From Tissierellia bacterium (GTDB lineage: Bacteria > Bacillota > Clostridia > Tissierellales > Peptoniphilaceae), in NCBI GenBank assembly GCA_030537855.1, contig JAUNVD010000010.1, forward strand, positions 1,038-50,062: DNA of 49,025 bases, in the 5' to 3' direction. Below, piece by piece: positions 15,064-24,571 of this stretch. Below the pieces are notes generated by a model. It saw only the letters and a list, made by a program, of their open reading frames with translations. It searched no databases and had not been told where the DNA came from. Within the stretch, counting starts at the first letter, position 1; each line of letters opens with the position of its first letter. Made by a program: the position numbers and the translations under genes.

Positions 15064-15990
15064 ATGGAATATAAAGATTATTATAAAGTATTAGGGGTAG
15101 ATAAGAATGCTTCTGAAAAGGAGATTAAGTCTGCCTATCGTAAATTAGCAAAAAAATATCATCCAGATTTAAATCCTGGGAACGAGAAATTTCAAGAGAA
15201 ATTTAAAGAGGTAAATGAAGCTTATGAAGTATTAAGTGACCCTGAAAAGAAACAAAAATATGATACCTTTGGTTCTAATTATGATTTCTCACAAGGATAT
15301 AATTTTGATCCTAACCAATATGGATATTCCTATACATCTACTGGTGGAAGTGGAGATTTCTCTGATTTTTTCGAAATGTTTTTTGGCGGGTCTGGGACTC
15401 GAACAGGAGATCGGAGAGGCTTTAATGTCAGTGACCTTTTCTCAGATTTAGGGGGAAGGAGCCGTAGCAAAAAGAAACAAAGGGAAGATATTTATAAAAC
15501 GGATCTTTCGATTTCCATTAAGGATGCTTATGAAGGGATAACTAGAAATGTTTCTTTACAATTAGATGGGACTCCCATTGACATTCCTGTAAAGATACCT
15601 GCTGGAATCACTTCAGGGAAAAAGATTCGTGTGAATGGCAAGAAGTTTGGAATCCCAGGAAATATTCTTTTTACCATTCATATTATGAATGGAGCTAATA
15701 TTACATTAGAAGGTTTAAATTTAATAAAAACTGTTGATATCTATCCTTGGCAAGCTGCTCTTGGAGATCAAGTAATGGTAAGTACTCCTTCAGGGAGAAT
15801 AAAGATGAAGGTTCCAAAAGAAATTAGAGGTGGAACAAAATTACGTGTTGCCAAGAAAGGTTTTAAGGATATGAAGGGTAAAATCGGAGACCTCTATGTT
15901 ATTTTCAATATTGTGGTTCCTAAAAACTTAAGTGAAAAAGAAATAGATTTGTATAAAGAATTAGAAAAATTACATGATGTGAAAAATTAA
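15064..15990 (+). CDS. DnaJ-type co-chaperone without zinc finger (CbpA/type II Hsp40)
   Basis: 308 residues. J domain 1-70 with the HPD motif at 33-35, which stimulates the DnaK ATPase; Gly/Phe-rich linker about 70-135; then a two-part substrate-binding C-terminal domain (about 145-300). The CxxCxGxG zinc repeats of classical DnaJ are absent, so this is a CbpA-like protein rather than the main DnaJ, which is normally encoded with grpE-dnaK. AAAGGGG lies before the ATG. It is the first gene after the CtsR box and is followed 26 bases later by clpB, suggesting a DnaK-ClpB disaggregation role. Confidence 0.9.
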   Translation: MEYKDYYKVLGVDKNASEKEIKSAYRKLAKKYHPDLNPGNEKFQEKFKEVNEAYEVLSDPEKKQKYDTFGSNYDFSQGYNFDPNQYGYSYTSTGGSGDFSDFFEMFFGGSGTRTGDRRGFNVSDLFSDLGGRSRSKKKQREDIYKTDLSISIKDAYEGITRNVSLQLDGTPIDIPVKIPAGITSGKKIRVNGKKFGIPGNILFTIHIMNGANITLEGLNLIKTVDIYPWQAALGDQVMVSTPSGRIKMKVPKEIRGGTKLRVAKKGFKDMKGKIGDLYVIFNIVVPKNLSEKEIDLYKELEKLHDVKN

Positions 15991-16016
15991 TAGGGCGTAG
16001 GAAAGGCGTGGATACT

Positions 16017-18596
16017 ATGAATTTAGAAAAATTTACTCAAAAATCATTGGAAGCCATACAAAATGCCCAAAATACGGCAATGAACTATGGCAATCCCCAA
16101 GTGGATGAAATACATTTACACAAGAGTTTGTTGGAAGATGCGAATGGTCTTATTCCAAGGATTCTTTCTTATATGAATGTGTCTGTGGATTTGATCTTGT
16201 CAGATGTTCTTCGTGTTATTGAAAAGATGCCAAAACAAAAAGGTGGAAGTACTTACCCATCTTCTGATTTTACGAAAATTTTAGAAAATGCAAAAAAGAA
16301 TGCGGAAAAGTTTGAAGATGATTATGTAAGTGTTGAGCATATTTATATGGCTCTTTTAGAAAGTAGAGGGACGAAGTCTCAAGAAATCTTCCGAAAACAT
16401 CATATGAGAATAGACCAATTTTTAGATGCTTTGAAAAAGATTCGTGGGAACCAACATGTAACTACAGACAATCCAGAAGGAACATATGAGGCATTAGAGA
16501 AATATGGTCGAGATCTTACAGAAGAAGCTCGTAAGGGTAAAATGGACCCTGTAATAGGTAGAGATGATGAAATACGTAATGTGATTCGAATTTTAAGTCG
16601 ACGTACAAAAAATAATCCAGTTCTTATTGGGGAACCAGGAGTTGGTAAAACAGCTATTGTGGAAGGATTGGCTCAAAGAATTGTAAATGGAGATGTTCCT
16701 GAAGGCTTGAAAGATAAAACTGTTTATAGTTTGGATATGGGAGCTTTAATTGCAGGAGCTAAGTATCGCGGGGAGTTTGAAGAGAGATTAAAAGCAGTTC
16801 TTCATGAAATAGTTTCATCTGACGGTGAAATTCTTATGTTTATCGATGAAATTCATAATATTGTCGGGGCAGGGAAATCAGAAGGAGCTATGGATGCAGG
16901 AAATCTTTTAAAACCTTTATTAGCTCGTGGTGAACTCCATACTATTGGAGCAACAACTTTAGATGAGTATCGAAAATATATAGAAAAAGATCCAGCTTTG
17001 GAAAGAAGATTTCAAAAAGTAGTAATTCAAGAGCCAACGGTGGAAGATACCATTTCTATTTTACGTGGATTAAAGGAAAAGTATGAAATCTATCATGGTA
17101 TTCGTATTTCTGATGGAGCTGTGATTTCCGCTTCAACATTATCTGATCGTTATATTTCAGATCGGTTTTTACCAGATAAGGCCATTGATTTAATGGACGA
17201 GGCTTGTGCTATGGTTCGAACAGAAATTGAATCTATGCCAACGGAAATTGATGAAGTTCGTCGAAGAATCTTACAATTGGAAATTGAACGGGAAGCTTTA
17301 AAAAAAGAGACTGACAAAGCGTCTAAAGGACGTTTGGAAAAATTAGAGGAAGAACTTTCAGAAGAAAAATCTTCCTATGATGTTTTAAAAGCAAAATGGG
17401 AAAATGAAAAGAAATCTCTGGATAGTGAAAAGGAAATTAAGGAAAAAATCGATCAAGTACGTTATCAAATTGAAGATGCAGAAAGACGTTATGATTTAGA
17501 AACTTTAAGTAAGTTAAAATATGGAGAACTTCCTAAGCTAGAAGAAGAGTTGAAAGAAGCTCAAGAAAAATCTGGTGGAGAAGATTCTATGGTAAAGGAA
17601 GAAGTGACGGAAGAAGAAATTGCACAAGTTGTTTCAAAATGGACGGGAATCCCTGTGGCGAAATTAGCAGAAACTGAAAGGGATAAGTTACTTCATTTAG
17701 CAGATATTTTACATCAAAGGGTAATTGGTCAAGACGAAGCAGTTGATGCTGTTAGTGATGCTGTTCTTCGAGCAAGGGCTGGTATGAAAGCGGAAAATAA
17801 ACCAATAGGTTCTTTTATTTTCTTGGGACCCACTGGTGTTGGTAAAACAGAAACGGCAAAGGCTTTGACTGAAAATCTTTTTGATGATGAAAGAAATATG
17901 ATTCGTATAGATATGAGTGAGTACATGGAGAAACACTCTGTTTCTCGTCTTGTAGGTTCCCCTCCAGGATATGTAGGTTATGATGATGGGGGACAATTAA
18001 CAGAAGCTGTACGAAGGCGACCTTATTCAGTTGTACTTTTTGATGAAATTGAAAAAGCTCATCCAGATGTATTTAATATTTTACTTCAAGTATTAGATGA
18101 TGGACGACTTACAGATAATCAAGGGCGTACGGTAGACTTTAAGAATACAGTAATTATTATGACAAGTAATTTAGGATCCCAGGATTTATTAGAAGGGATT
18201 CAAGAGGATGGTTCCATTTCTATTGAGACGAAAGAGCATATTGATCAAGCTCTTAAGTTTGCTTTTCGTCCTGAATTCTTAAACCGTGTAGATGAAATTG
18301 TGTTATTCAAGCCTCTTTTAAGGAAAGAAATTCACAAGATCATCCAAGGGGCGTTAAAAGAAATTGAAGAAAAAGTAAAAGATCGAAATATTCATATTAC
18401 TTGGGATGAAGGTGCTTTAGATTATATTTTAGATCAGTCTTATTCTTTACAATATGGTGCTAGACCAGTGAAAAGATTTATTCAAAAAGAAGTGGAAACA
18501 GAAATGAGTCGAATGATTATACGAGGAACTTTAACAGATGGTCATACTTTAGAAATTGACGGAAGTAAAGACGGATTGAGTTTTAAAATACTTTAA
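16017..18596 (+). CDS. clpB: ClpB disaggregase (Hsp100 AAA+ ATPase)
   Basis: 859 residues; with DnaK it pulls proteins out of aggregates. Domains in order: N-terminal Clp repeat domain (1-145), first AAA+ module with Walker A 'GEPGVGKTA' and '[16 protein letters not shown]', a complete coiled-coil M domain (about 400-520) that distinguishes ClpB from ClpC/ClpA, second AAA+ module with 'GPTGVGKTE' and '[20 protein letters not shown]', and the C-terminal D2-small domain. The ClpP-docking IGF-type loop is not seen. The ATG at 16017 was chosen over a GTG at 16008 since the family begins '[10 protein letters not shown]' and AGGAAAGG lies upstream. The operon is under CtsR-type control. Confidence 0.96.
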   Translation: MNLEKFTQKSLEAIQNAQNTAMNYGNPQVDEIHLHKSLLEDANGLIPRILSYMNVSVDLILSDVLRVIEKMPKQKGGSTYPSSDFTKILENAKKNAEKFEDDYVSVEHIYMALLESRGTKSQEIFRKHHMRIDQFLDALKKIRGNQHVTTDNPEGTYEALEKYGRDLTEEARKGKMDPVIGRDDEIRNVIRILSRRTKNNPVLIGEPGVGKTAIVEGLAQRIVNGDVPEGLKDKTVYSLDMGALIAGAKYRGEFEERLKAVLHEIVSSDGEILMFIDEIHNIVGAGKSEGAMDAGNLLKPLLARGELHTIGATTLDEYRKYIEKDPALERRFQKVVIQEPTVEDTISILRGLKEKYEIYHGIRISDGAVISASTLSDRYISDRFLPDKAIDLMDEACAMVRTEIESMPTEIDEVRRRILQLEIEREALKKETDKASKGRLEKLEEELSEEKSSYDVLKAKWENEKKSLDSEKEIKEKIDQVRYQIEDAERRYDLETLSKLKYGELPKLEEELKEAQEKSGGEDSMVKEEVTEEEIAQVVSKWTGIPVAKLAETERDKLLHLADILHQRVIGQDEAVDAVSDAVLRARAGMKAENKPIGSFIFLGPTGVGKTETAKALTENLFDDERNMIRIDMSEYMEKHSVSRLVGSPPGYVGYDDGGQLTEAVRRRPYSVVLFDEIEKAHPDVFNILLQVLDDGRLTDNQGRTVDFKNTVIIMTSNLGSQDLLEGIQEDGSISIETKEHIDQALKFAFRPEFLNRVDEIVLFKPLLRKEIHKIIQGALKEIEEKVKDRNIHITWDEGALDYILDQSYSLQYGARPVKRFIQKEVETEMSRMIIRGTLTDGHTLEIDGSKDGLSFKIL

Positions 18597-18627
18597 GAGG
18601 ATTGAAATTCAATCCTCTTTTTTTGTT
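18595..18627 (+). terminator. Rho-independent terminator of the dnaJ-clpB operon
   Basis: AAGAGGATTGA pairs with TCAATCCTCTT (18595-18619), with a run of T's to 18625. It begins within the clpB stop codon. Confidence 0.92.
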
Positions 18628-18922
18628 TATCAAAAAAATAAGAGGGTAAAATAAAGATGAGATCAATGAAATAAGATCTCTATTTAAGTATGTATAAAGT
18701 GATGATATTTAATTCTAAGTTTTAACAAGAAATAGAAAATCGTCACATTTTTTACTATTCTATGAAGAAAAGAATCTCTTTGAAATCGGTATGAAAAATT
18801 TTTGCAAAAGAACTATAAATTTTTATAAAAATTAACAAATAAAAATATTTTTCTAAAGTTGTCACCTTTATAAAACCCTATGAAATAGAGGAATGGAAAG
18901 GGATTGATAGTTTTTTGGCATA
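18628..18922. other. Gene-free A+T-rich stretch before the thl promoter
   Basis: I see no open frame with a ribosome site and no strong structure here; the only notable item is a short GAGATC/GATCTC inverted repeat at about 18660-18681. The stretch may hold upstream binding sites for the thl promoter. Confidence 0.5.
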
Positions 18923-18951
18923 TTGACTTATTATTTTTTAACATCTATAAT
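18923..18951 (+). promoter_or_regulatory. Sigma-A promoter of the thl-crt-hbd operon
   Basis: TTGACT (18923-18928) and TATAAT (18946-18951) are separated by exactly 17 bases; this is one of the best promoters in the window. Predicted transcription start is about 18958, giving a leader of about 100 bases. Confidence 0.88.
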
Positions 18952-18965
18952 ATATTTAGATGTTA
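18939..18965 (+). promoter_or_regulatory. Palindromic operator candidate over the thl -10 element
   Basis: TAACATCTA (18939-18947) and TAGATGTTA (18957-18965) form a perfect 9-bp inverted repeat with a 9-base spacer containing most of the -10 box. A dimeric repressor bound here would block the promoter. It does not resemble the Rex site (TTGTTAA-n4-TTAACAA). The regulator is unknown. Confidence 0.6.
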
Positions 18966-18990
18966 TGGAAAACGGTTTATCAAGTTGTTT

Positions 18991-19040
18991 TCACTTGAGA
19001 TTCTTTAACCAAAGTGAGTCTTTTTCCAACAGGTTAAAGA
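18991..19040 (+). promoter_or_regulatory. Structured leader of the thl mRNA (two overlapping hairpins)
   Basis: TCACTT (18991-18996) pairs with AAGTGA (19012-19017), followed by GTCTTTTT; TCTTTAACC (19002-19010) pairs with GGTTAAAGA (19032-19040). The second helix uses the loop of the first, and its own loop contains the first helix's 3' arm, so they either exclude each other (attenuator-like) or form a pseudoknot. The ribosome site of thl begins ten bases further on. Confidence 0.45.
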
Positions 19041-19060
19041 CGAGTAATAAGGAGGAAATA

Positions 19061-20239
19061 ATGAAGAAAGTTGTTATTGCAAGTGCGGCCAGAACTCCAG
19101 TAGGTTCTTTTGGCGGTGCATTTAAAAATGTACCGGCTCTTCAATTAGGTATCACAGCAGCTAAGGAAGCTATGAAAAGAGCTAAGGTAGCTCCAGATAT
19201 GATTGATGAAGTTATTATTGGGAATGTTCTTCAAGCAGGATTAGGACAAAACATTGCTAGACAAGTAAGCTTAGGTTCAGATATTCCTGAATCAGTACCG
19301 GCAATGACCATTAATAAAGTTTGTGGTTCTGGATTACGTGCAGTTTCTCTTGCTGCTCAAATTATTAAGGCTGGAGATGCTGAGGTTGTATTAGCTGGTG
19401 GTACCGAGTCTATGTCAATGGCACCTTATTTAGTACCTGCTATGCGTTGGGGCGCAAGAATGGGAGACAATAAAGTTGTTGATGAAATGATTAAAGATGG
19501 ACTATGGGATGCTTTTAATGACTATCATATGGGTGTTACTGCTGAGAATGTAGCAAAAAAATATGAGATTACAAGGGAAATGCAAGATGAACTTGCAGCT
19601 ACCAGTCAAAATAGAGCGGAAAAAGCACGTGCAGAAGGAAAATTTGTAGATGAAATTGCACCTGTTGAAGTAAAAGGCAGAAAAGGTAAAGTTACAGTTG
19701 TGGACACTGACGAGTATATTCGTGAAGGTGTGACTGTAGAAGGTATTTCTGGTATGAAACCTGCATTTATTAAAGATGGTACTGTTACTGCAGCGAATGC
19801 TTCTGGTATTAATGACGGTGCTGCTATGCTTGTTGTAATGACAGAAGAAAAAGCTAAAGAACTTGGGGTTGAACCTATGGCGACGATTGTTTCTTATGCA
19901 TCTGCTGGTGTAGATCCTCAAATCATGGGTACAGGACCGATTCCTTCTTCAAGAAAAGCTCTTGAAAAAGCTGGTTTATCTGTAAAAGACATAGATCTTA
20001 TTGAGGCAAATGAAGCTTTTGCAGCTCAAGCAGGAGCAGTAGCAAAAGAATTAGAGTTTGATATGGATAAAGTAAATGTTAATGGTGGAGCCATTGCAAT
20101 TGGTCACCCAATTGGAGCAAGTGGAGCTAGAATTTTAACAACCTTATTATTTGCTATGAAGGATAGAGATGCGAAGAAAGGTCTTGCAACTCTTTGTATT
20201 GGTGGCGGTATGGGTACTGCTTTAGTTGTTGAGAGATAA
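19061..20239 (+). CDS. thl: Acetyl-CoA acetyltransferase (thiolase)
   Basis: 392 residues; condenses two acetyl-CoA to acetoacetyl-CoA, the first step to butyrate, butanol or hydroxybutyrate. The nucleophile C88 is in '[11 protein letters not shown]', the second active-site loop is '[10 protein letters not shown]', and the last catalytic cysteine is in 'LCIGGGMG'. '[10 protein letters not shown]' is the fourth thiolase motif. The open frame extends to 18923, but the added 46 residues fall on the promoter and leader; the ATG at 19061 has AAGGAGG six bases upstream and gives the standard thiolase N-terminus. It is first in the thl-crt-hbd operon. Confidence 0.95.
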   Translation: MKKVVIASAARTPVGSFGGAFKNVPALQLGITAAKEAMKRAKVAPDMIDEVIIGNVLQAGLGQNIARQVSLGSDIPESVPAMTINKVCGSGLRAVSLAAQIIKAGDAEVVLAGGTESMSMAPYLVPAMRWGARMGDNKVVDEMIKDGLWDAFNDYHMGVTAENVAKKYEITREMQDELAATSQNRAEKARAEGKFVDEIAPVEVKGRKGKVTVVDTDEYIREGVTVEGISGMKPAFIKDGTVTAANASGINDGAAMLVVMTEEKAKELGVEPMATIVSYASAGVDPQIMGTGPIPSSRKALEKAGLSVKDIDLIEANEAFAAQAGAVAKELEFDMDKVNVNGGAIAIGHPIGASGARILTTLLFAMKDRDAKKGLATLCIGGGMGTALVVER

Positions 20240-20280
20240 ACTAACTAAGATAAATATTATAATTTGAAAGGAGCGATTGA

Positions 20281-21060
20281 ATGGAGTATAAGTTTTTAAT
20301 CAGAGAAGATAACGAAGGAATTGCGGTTGTAAAAATTAACAAGCCGAAAAGCTTAAATGCTTTAGATTCCGAAGTGGTGAAAGAATTACATGATTGTTTC
20401 ACACAATTAGATTCTGATGAATCAGTAAAAGTAGTTATCTTAACAGGGGAAGGTAAATCCTTTGTTGCAGGGGCGGATATTGCAGAGATGAGCACCTTAA
20501 ATGCAGAAGAAGGTGGAAATTTTGCAAAATTAGGAATGGATACTTTCCTATTAATTGAAAAGCTGTCAAAGCCTGTTATTGCTGCGATTAATGGGTTTGC
20601 ACTAGGTGGAGGATGTGAAATTTCTCTATCTTGTGATATTCGTATCGCTTCTACAAAAGCCTTATTAGGTCAACCGGAAGTAGGTCTTGGAATTACTCCT
20701 GGATTTGGTGGAACCCAAAGACTTGCTAGGGCTATTGGTCCTGCAAAGGCAAAAGAATTAATATATACTGCTAGAAATATTAAGGCAGATGAAGCGTTAG
20801 AAATAGGTTTGGTAAATAAAGTAGTAGAACCAGAAGCTCTTATGGATGAAGCTATGGCTATGGCAAAATCCATTGCCAAAAATTCTACCTTAGCTGTTAA
20901 ATATGCAAAGAAAGCAATCAATGCTGGATTACAAGCAGATATTGATACTGGTATGGAAATTGAAAAAGCTCAATTTGCCCTTTGCTTTGCAACGGAAGAC
21001 CAAAAAGAAGGTATGAAAGCATTCCTTGAAAAGAGAAAGCCTGAATTTACAGGTAAATAA
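20281..21060 (+). CDS. crt: 3-hydroxybutyryl-CoA dehydratase (crotonase)
   Basis: 259 residues; interconverts (S)-3-hydroxybutyryl-CoA and crotonyl-CoA. The enoyl-CoA hydratase oxyanion-hole segment 'SFVAGADIAEM' and the catalytic region 'NGFALGGGCEISLSCDIRIA' followed by 'GQPEVGLGITPGFGGTQRL' are intact, including both active-site glutamates (GGGCE and GQPE). The ATG follows AAAGGAGCG. It lies 41 bases after thl and 67 bases before hbd. Bcd/EtfAB genes, which often accompany it in butyrate producers, are absent from this cluster. Confidence 0.94.
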   Translation: MEYKFLIREDNEGIAVVKINKPKSLNALDSEVVKELHDCFTQLDSDESVKVVILTGEGKSFVAGADIAEMSTLNAEEGGNFAKLGMDTFLLIEKLSKPVIAAINGFALGGGCEISLSCDIRIASTKALLGQPEVGLGITPGFGGTQRLARAIGPAKAKELIYTARNIKADEALEIGLVNKVVEPEALMDEAMAMAKSIAKNSTLAVKYAKKAINAGLQADIDTGMEIEKAQFALCFATEDQKEGMKAFLEKRKPEFTGK

Positions 21061-21127
21061 TTAGGTTGTTCGTGAGAATCCATAGAATAAGCGAGAAATC
21101 GCATCATAAAAGAGGAGGAAATATTAT

Positions 21128-21970
21128 ATGAAAATTGGAGTTATTGGTTCCGGTACCATGGGATCAGGAATTGCTCAGGTATTAGCAGCAAAACATGAAG
21201 TTGTTATTCGTGATATTGCACCGGAACAGTTAGAAAAAGCAAAACAAACAATTGAAAAAGGTTTGGACAGAAATGTTTCTAAAGGTAGAATGACAGAAGA
21301 AGAAAAGGCTAAAATCTTAGGAAATATTACTACAACTGAAAAGTTGGAAGATGTAAAAGACTGTGATCTTGTAATAGAAGCAGCTACAGAAAATGCAAAA
21401 ATTAAAAAGCAAATTTTTACAGACCTTTGCAATATTTGTGATGAAAAAACAGTATTGGCATCAAACACTTCCTCCTTGTCGATTACAGACATTGCAGCAG
21501 CAACTTGCCGTCCGGAAAAAGTGATAGGAATGCATTTCTTTAATCCAGTACCAGTTATGAAATTAGTTGAAGTAATTACTGGTATGTTAACAGCTGATGA
21601 AGTAAAGCAAATGATTATCGACTTAACGAAAGAAATTGGTAAAGTACCTGTAGAAGTAGAAGAAGCTCCTGGATTTGTAGTGAATAGAGTTTTGATTCCA
21701 CTTGTAAATGAAGGAGTTGGAATTTATGCTGATGGCGTAGCTAGTGCCGAAGATATTGATACTGCAATGAAACTTGGTGCAAACCATCCTATGGGCCCTT
21801 TAGAGTTAGGAGACTTAATTGGTCTTGACGTATGTCTAGCCATTATGGATGTTCTTTACACTGAATATGGAGATCCAAAATATCGTGCTCATCCTCTTCT
21901 TAAGAAAATGGTAAGAGCAGGATTATTAGGAAGAAAAACAGGAAAGGGATTCTACGACTATAGTAAATAA
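21128..21970 (+). CDS. hbd: 3-hydroxybutyryl-CoA dehydrogenase
   Basis: 280 residues; NAD(P)-dependent reduction of acetoacetyl-CoA to (S)-3-hydroxybutyryl-CoA. The N-terminal Rossmann motif is '[11 protein letters not shown]' (7-17); the active site is '[11 protein letters not shown]' and '[16 protein letters not shown]', holding the catalytic histidine; the C-terminal domain has '[10 protein letters not shown]' and ends '[13 protein letters not shown]', characteristic of clostridial Hbd. AGAGGAGGAAA precedes the ATG. It ends the operon before a terminator. The S-stereochemistry expected of this family means its product cannot feed the PHA synthase directly. Confidence 0.95.
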   Translation: MKIGVIGSGTMGSGIAQVLAAKHEVVIRDIAPEQLEKAKQTIEKGLDRNVSKGRMTEEEKAKILGNITTTEKLEDVKDCDLVIEAATENAKIKKQIFTDLCNICDEKTVLASNTSSLSITDIAAATCRPEKVIGMHFFNPVPVMKLVEVITGMLTADEVKQMIIDLTKEIGKVPVEVEEAPGFVVNRVLIPLVNEGVGIYADGVASAEDIDTAMKLGANHPMGPLELGDLIGLDVCLAIMDVLYTEYGDPKYRAHPLLKKMVRAGLLGRKTGKGFYDYSK

Positions 21971-21994
21971 TTAAGGGAAAAGTTTTACGACAGG

Positions 21995-22020
21995 AAAGGG
22001 CTCCAGGAAGGAGCCTTTTT
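21995..22020 (+). terminator. Rho-independent terminator of the thl-crt-hbd operon
   Basis: GGCTCC (21999-22004) and GGAGCC (22010-22015) around AGGAA, extended by A-T and G-T pairs, with T's from 22016. Confidence 0.88.
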
Positions 22021-22034
22021 CCATTGGAGGATTT

Positions 22035-22142
22035 ATGAAAGTTATAAAGAATTTTTTATTATTATTTATTTTTGGATTGTTAATTTATATGGTAATTTTA
22101 TCAATGATGGGTGAAAACCCTTTTCAGGTCTTAGGTTTCTGA
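22035..22142 (+). CDS. Putative 35-residue single-pass membrane peptide
   Basis: A short open frame, ATG to TGA, preceded by TTGGAGG four bases before the start. The product starts with 'MKVIKNF', has a hydrophobic run of about 20 residues (7-25: mostly Leu, Ile, Phe, Val) and ends in a polar tail 'MMGENPFQVLGF'. It starts just after the hbd terminator, so it would need read-through or its own promoter, which I cannot identify. No family recognised. The good ribosome site and coherent membrane-peptide composition support it, but chance is not excluded. Confidence 0.45.
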   Translation: MKVIKNFLLLFIFGLLIYMVILSMMGENPFQVLGF

Positions 22143-22420
22143 TTTAATTATTTAAATATATTTTTAGGTCTTAAAGATATTTTTAATGAGGAATACAAGT
22201 TATGAGAATTATTTCTCTAAATACAAAATTCTAACTAAAATAAACCTATGTATTCTTAGGGACATCAATGTTAACATTTCAAAAGCTCAAGAAAATTATA
22301 AAATGATAAGGAAATATTTTCATTTAAAATATTAATCGTTTTTTAAATAACAATCTTATTTTTAGAAAAACCTTTCCTTAAAGCTTGAAGATTCATGAAA
22401 TTATAGGTAAAATGTAACTA
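22143..22420. other. Gene-free A+T-rich stretch before the atp operon
   Basis: No credible open frame or strong hairpin was found. A ten-codon frame after AATGAGG (ATG at about 22202) is too short to support. Confidence 0.5.
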
Positions 22421-22450
22421 TTGACAAGTAATCACGTTAGCTTGGAATAT
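22421..22450 (+). promoter_or_regulatory. Candidate promoter of the atp operon
   Basis: A perfect -35 TTGACA (22421-22426) is followed 18 bases later by GAATAT (22445-22450), a poor -10. The start of atpZ is 27 bases further. The -35 is convincing, the -10 is not. Confidence 0.42.
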
Positions 22451-22476
22451 CCTTATATTAGGAAATGAGGTTCTAA

Positions 22477-22683
22477 ATGAAAAAACATAGGTATCTGGAA
22501 GGGGTGGCTCAAATCACTCAAGTAGGATTAAATATGATTGTTCCTATTCTACTTTGTACCATTTTGGGAAATTGGTTAGACAAAAAAATAGGTGGAAAGG
22601 GTATTATCCTTATAATATTTATTTTACTTGGGGTTGGAGCTAGTTTTTATAATTTATTTCGTTTGGAGAAAAAACAGCGATGA
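22477..22683 (+). CDS. atpZ: AtpZ/AtpI-family small membrane protein
   Basis: 68 residues with two membrane helices (about 12-33 and 42-60) joined by 'LGNWLDKKIGGKG', the typical AtpZ hairpin. It is the first gene of the ATP synthase operon. The family has been linked to Mg2+/Ca2+ movement and to assembly of the synthase. The ATG follows ATGAGG. The stop overlaps the atpI start by four bases (ATGA). Confidence 0.8.
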   Translation: MKKHRYLEGVAQITQVGLNMIVPILLCTILGNWLDKKIGGKGIILIIFILLGVGASFYNLFRLEKKQR

Positions 22684-23054
22684 GTGCTCCTTATATAAAG
22701 AATTATATTTGGCGGGGGATACTTATTAATTTTTTCGTAGGACTTCTTTTTTTATTATTTGTAAAGAACCCAAAACCCTATATATTAGGAATTCTCTTTG
22801 GCGGTAGTGTGTCAGTGCTTATGTTTATTGCTCTTTATCATTCTACGGTTAGGATGGTGGATAAGGAACCTGAAGCGGGAAAGCGCTATGCTATGATTCA
22901 ATACCTGTTTCGAATGTGCATTTACGCTACTGTACTTGTCGTAGCCGCATTAGCGGATTATATTTCCCTTTATACGACGTTTATAGGCTTATTATCTGTA
23001 AAAATCGCCATACATACAGATAATATATGGAAATTATTTCAAGAGAGGAGGTAA
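22680..23054 (+). CDS. atpI: ATP synthase subunit I
   Basis: 124 residues, four predicted membrane helices, with a basic inter-helix loop around 'TVRMVDKEPEAGKRYAMIQY'. Position between atpZ and atpB and overall layout identify it as AtpI, an assembly factor for the c-ring that is not part of the finished enzyme. The sequence is poorly conserved across species, so context carries much of the call. The start overlaps atpZ and the stop is four bases before atpB. Confidence 0.82.
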   Translation: MSAPYIKNYIWRGILINFFVGLLFLLFVKNPKPYILGILFGGSVSVLMFIALYHSTVRMVDKEPEAGKRYAMIQYLFRMCIYATVLVVAALADYISLYTTFIGLLSVKIAIHTDNIWKLFQERR

Positions 23055-23057
23055 GAT

Positions 23058-23762
23058 ATGGAACAGCATAGAGGGCTGGTTGTCCATTTAAAGGACAAGG
23101 ACCTCTGGTTTCACGAAAGTGTAGTAAATTCTTGGGTCATTTTAATCGTGCTTAGTATTCTTTGTGTTATCATTTATAACAAAATTAAAAAAGCAGATCC
23201 TTTAGAAAAACCTACTGGTCTTTTACACATTGTAGAAATTCTGGTAGAAGCCATTGACGGATTAGTGATTCAGACAATGGGGAAACGAAATTTAAAGTTT
23301 GCACCTTATATGCTAAGTTTAGGAATGTTTTTAGCATGTGCAAATTTATGGGGGCTTTTAGGCTTTACCCCACCTACGTCAGATTATAATGTTACCTTAG
23401 CTTTGGCTTTGATAACTTTTGTAATGATTCACTTTTACAGTTTTAAAACAAAAGGTGCAGGAGGATATTTTAAACAATTTGCTGAGCCAATGTTTATTTT
23501 GACACCGATTAACATAATCGGAGAAATTGCAAATCCCATCTCTCTTAGTTTCCGTTTATTCGGTAATGTATTATCGGGAGCACTGATTATGTCTTTGGTT
23601 TATCAAGGATTGTCGAAACTTAGTAGCTTTTTAATCCCTATTGTAGCGGCGCCATTACATGCTTATTTTGACGTTTTTGCAGGGGTACTACAGACGTTTA
23701 TATTTTTAATGTTATCCATGACCTACATTAGTAGTAACATGGCAGAGGAAGAGGAAAATTAG
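23058..23762 (+). CDS. atpB: F1Fo ATP synthase subunit a
   Basis: 234 residues, five to six membrane helices. The ion-channel helix 'ISLSFRLFGNVLSGALIM' carries the essential arginine (FRLFGN) that faces the c-ring, and the last helix 'HAYFDVFAGVLQTFIFLMLS' is the other conserved half of the ion path. GAGGAGG precedes the ATG. The protein is slightly shorter than E. coli subunit a because the N-terminal part is reduced, as is usual in Firmicutes. Confidence 0.95.
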   Translation: MEQHRGLVVHLKDKDLWFHESVVNSWVILIVLSILCVIIYNKIKKADPLEKPTGLLHIVEILVEAIDGLVIQTMGKRNLKFAPYMLSLGMFLACANLWGLLGFTPPTSDYNVTLALALITFVMIHFYSFKTKGAGGYFKQFAEPMFILTPINIIGEIANPISLSFRLFGNVLSGALIMSLVYQGLSKLSSFLIPIVAAPLHAYFDVFAGVLQTFIFLMLSMTYISSNMAEEEEN

Positions 23763-23769
23763 GAGGTAA

Positions 23770-24039
<270 letters not shown>

Positions 24040-24067
24040 TCCTCCGGTTCTATAAGGAGGAGATATC

Positions 24068-24571
24068 ATGATTGATATTTTTGTTATACCTGAATTACCA
24101 CAATTATTGGCACAGTGGGGAGCGACATTAATCCTGTTTTTAGTAGTGCGAAAATTTGTGTATTCTCCTATGAAAAGTTTCTTGGAGAAACGACAAAATA
24201 CCATTGCTTCCGATTTGGAAACTGCGAAAATAAAAAAAGCAGAAGCAGAAGAGTTGAAAGCGAATTATGAAAATGATTTAAAAAATGCGAAAGAGGAAGG
24301 AAATCGTATTATAGAAGAATCACGTAATCGCGGAAAGGAATTGGAACGTCAATTGAAAGAAGATGGAAAGGCGCAAGCCCAACAAATCTTGGATAAAGCC
24401 AGACTTCAAATAGCGAAAGAAAAAGAAATGGCTTACCGAGAAGTCAAAGATTCCACTTCAGATATGGCTGTGGCAATTGCTGAAAAAATTATCGGTGAAA
24501 ATTTGTCCAGTCAAGGGCAACATGCTCTTGTTGATGATTTTCTAAAGAAATTGGAGACAGAAAATGTCTAG
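24068..24571 (+). CDS. atpF: F1Fo ATP synthase subunit b
   Basis: 167 residues: one membrane helix (about 8-28), 'VYSPMKSFLEKRQNTIASDL' at the membrane edge, then a long charged helix that forms the peripheral stalk (about 45-150). AGGAGGAGAT precedes the ATG. Its end overlaps the atpH start by eight bases, so translation is coupled. Confidence 0.94.
   Translation: MIDIFVIPELPQLLAQWGATLILFLVVRKFVYSPMKSFLEKRQNTIASDLETAKIKKAEAEELKANYENDLKNAKEEGNRIIEESRNRGKELERQLKEDGKAQAQQILDKARLQIAKEKEMAYREVKDSTSDMAVAIAEKIIGENLSSQGQHALVDDFLKKLETENV

Noticed and set aside
17709-17996. Minus-strand open frames inside clpB
   Set aside because: They are antisense shadows of a strongly conserved coding sequence without ribosome sites.
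18940-18964. Rex operator at the thl promoter
   Set aside because: The arms do not match TTGTTAA/TTAACAA and the spacing differs.
18923-19060. N-terminal extension of thiolase by 46 residues
   Set aside because: The segment carries the promoter and leader, has no thiolase homology, and a strong ribosome site precedes the internal ATG.
19502-19921. 139-codon minus-strand frame inside thl
   Set aside because: Antisense to a conserved gene; composition (many His, Cys, Asn, Phe) is typical of a shadow frame.
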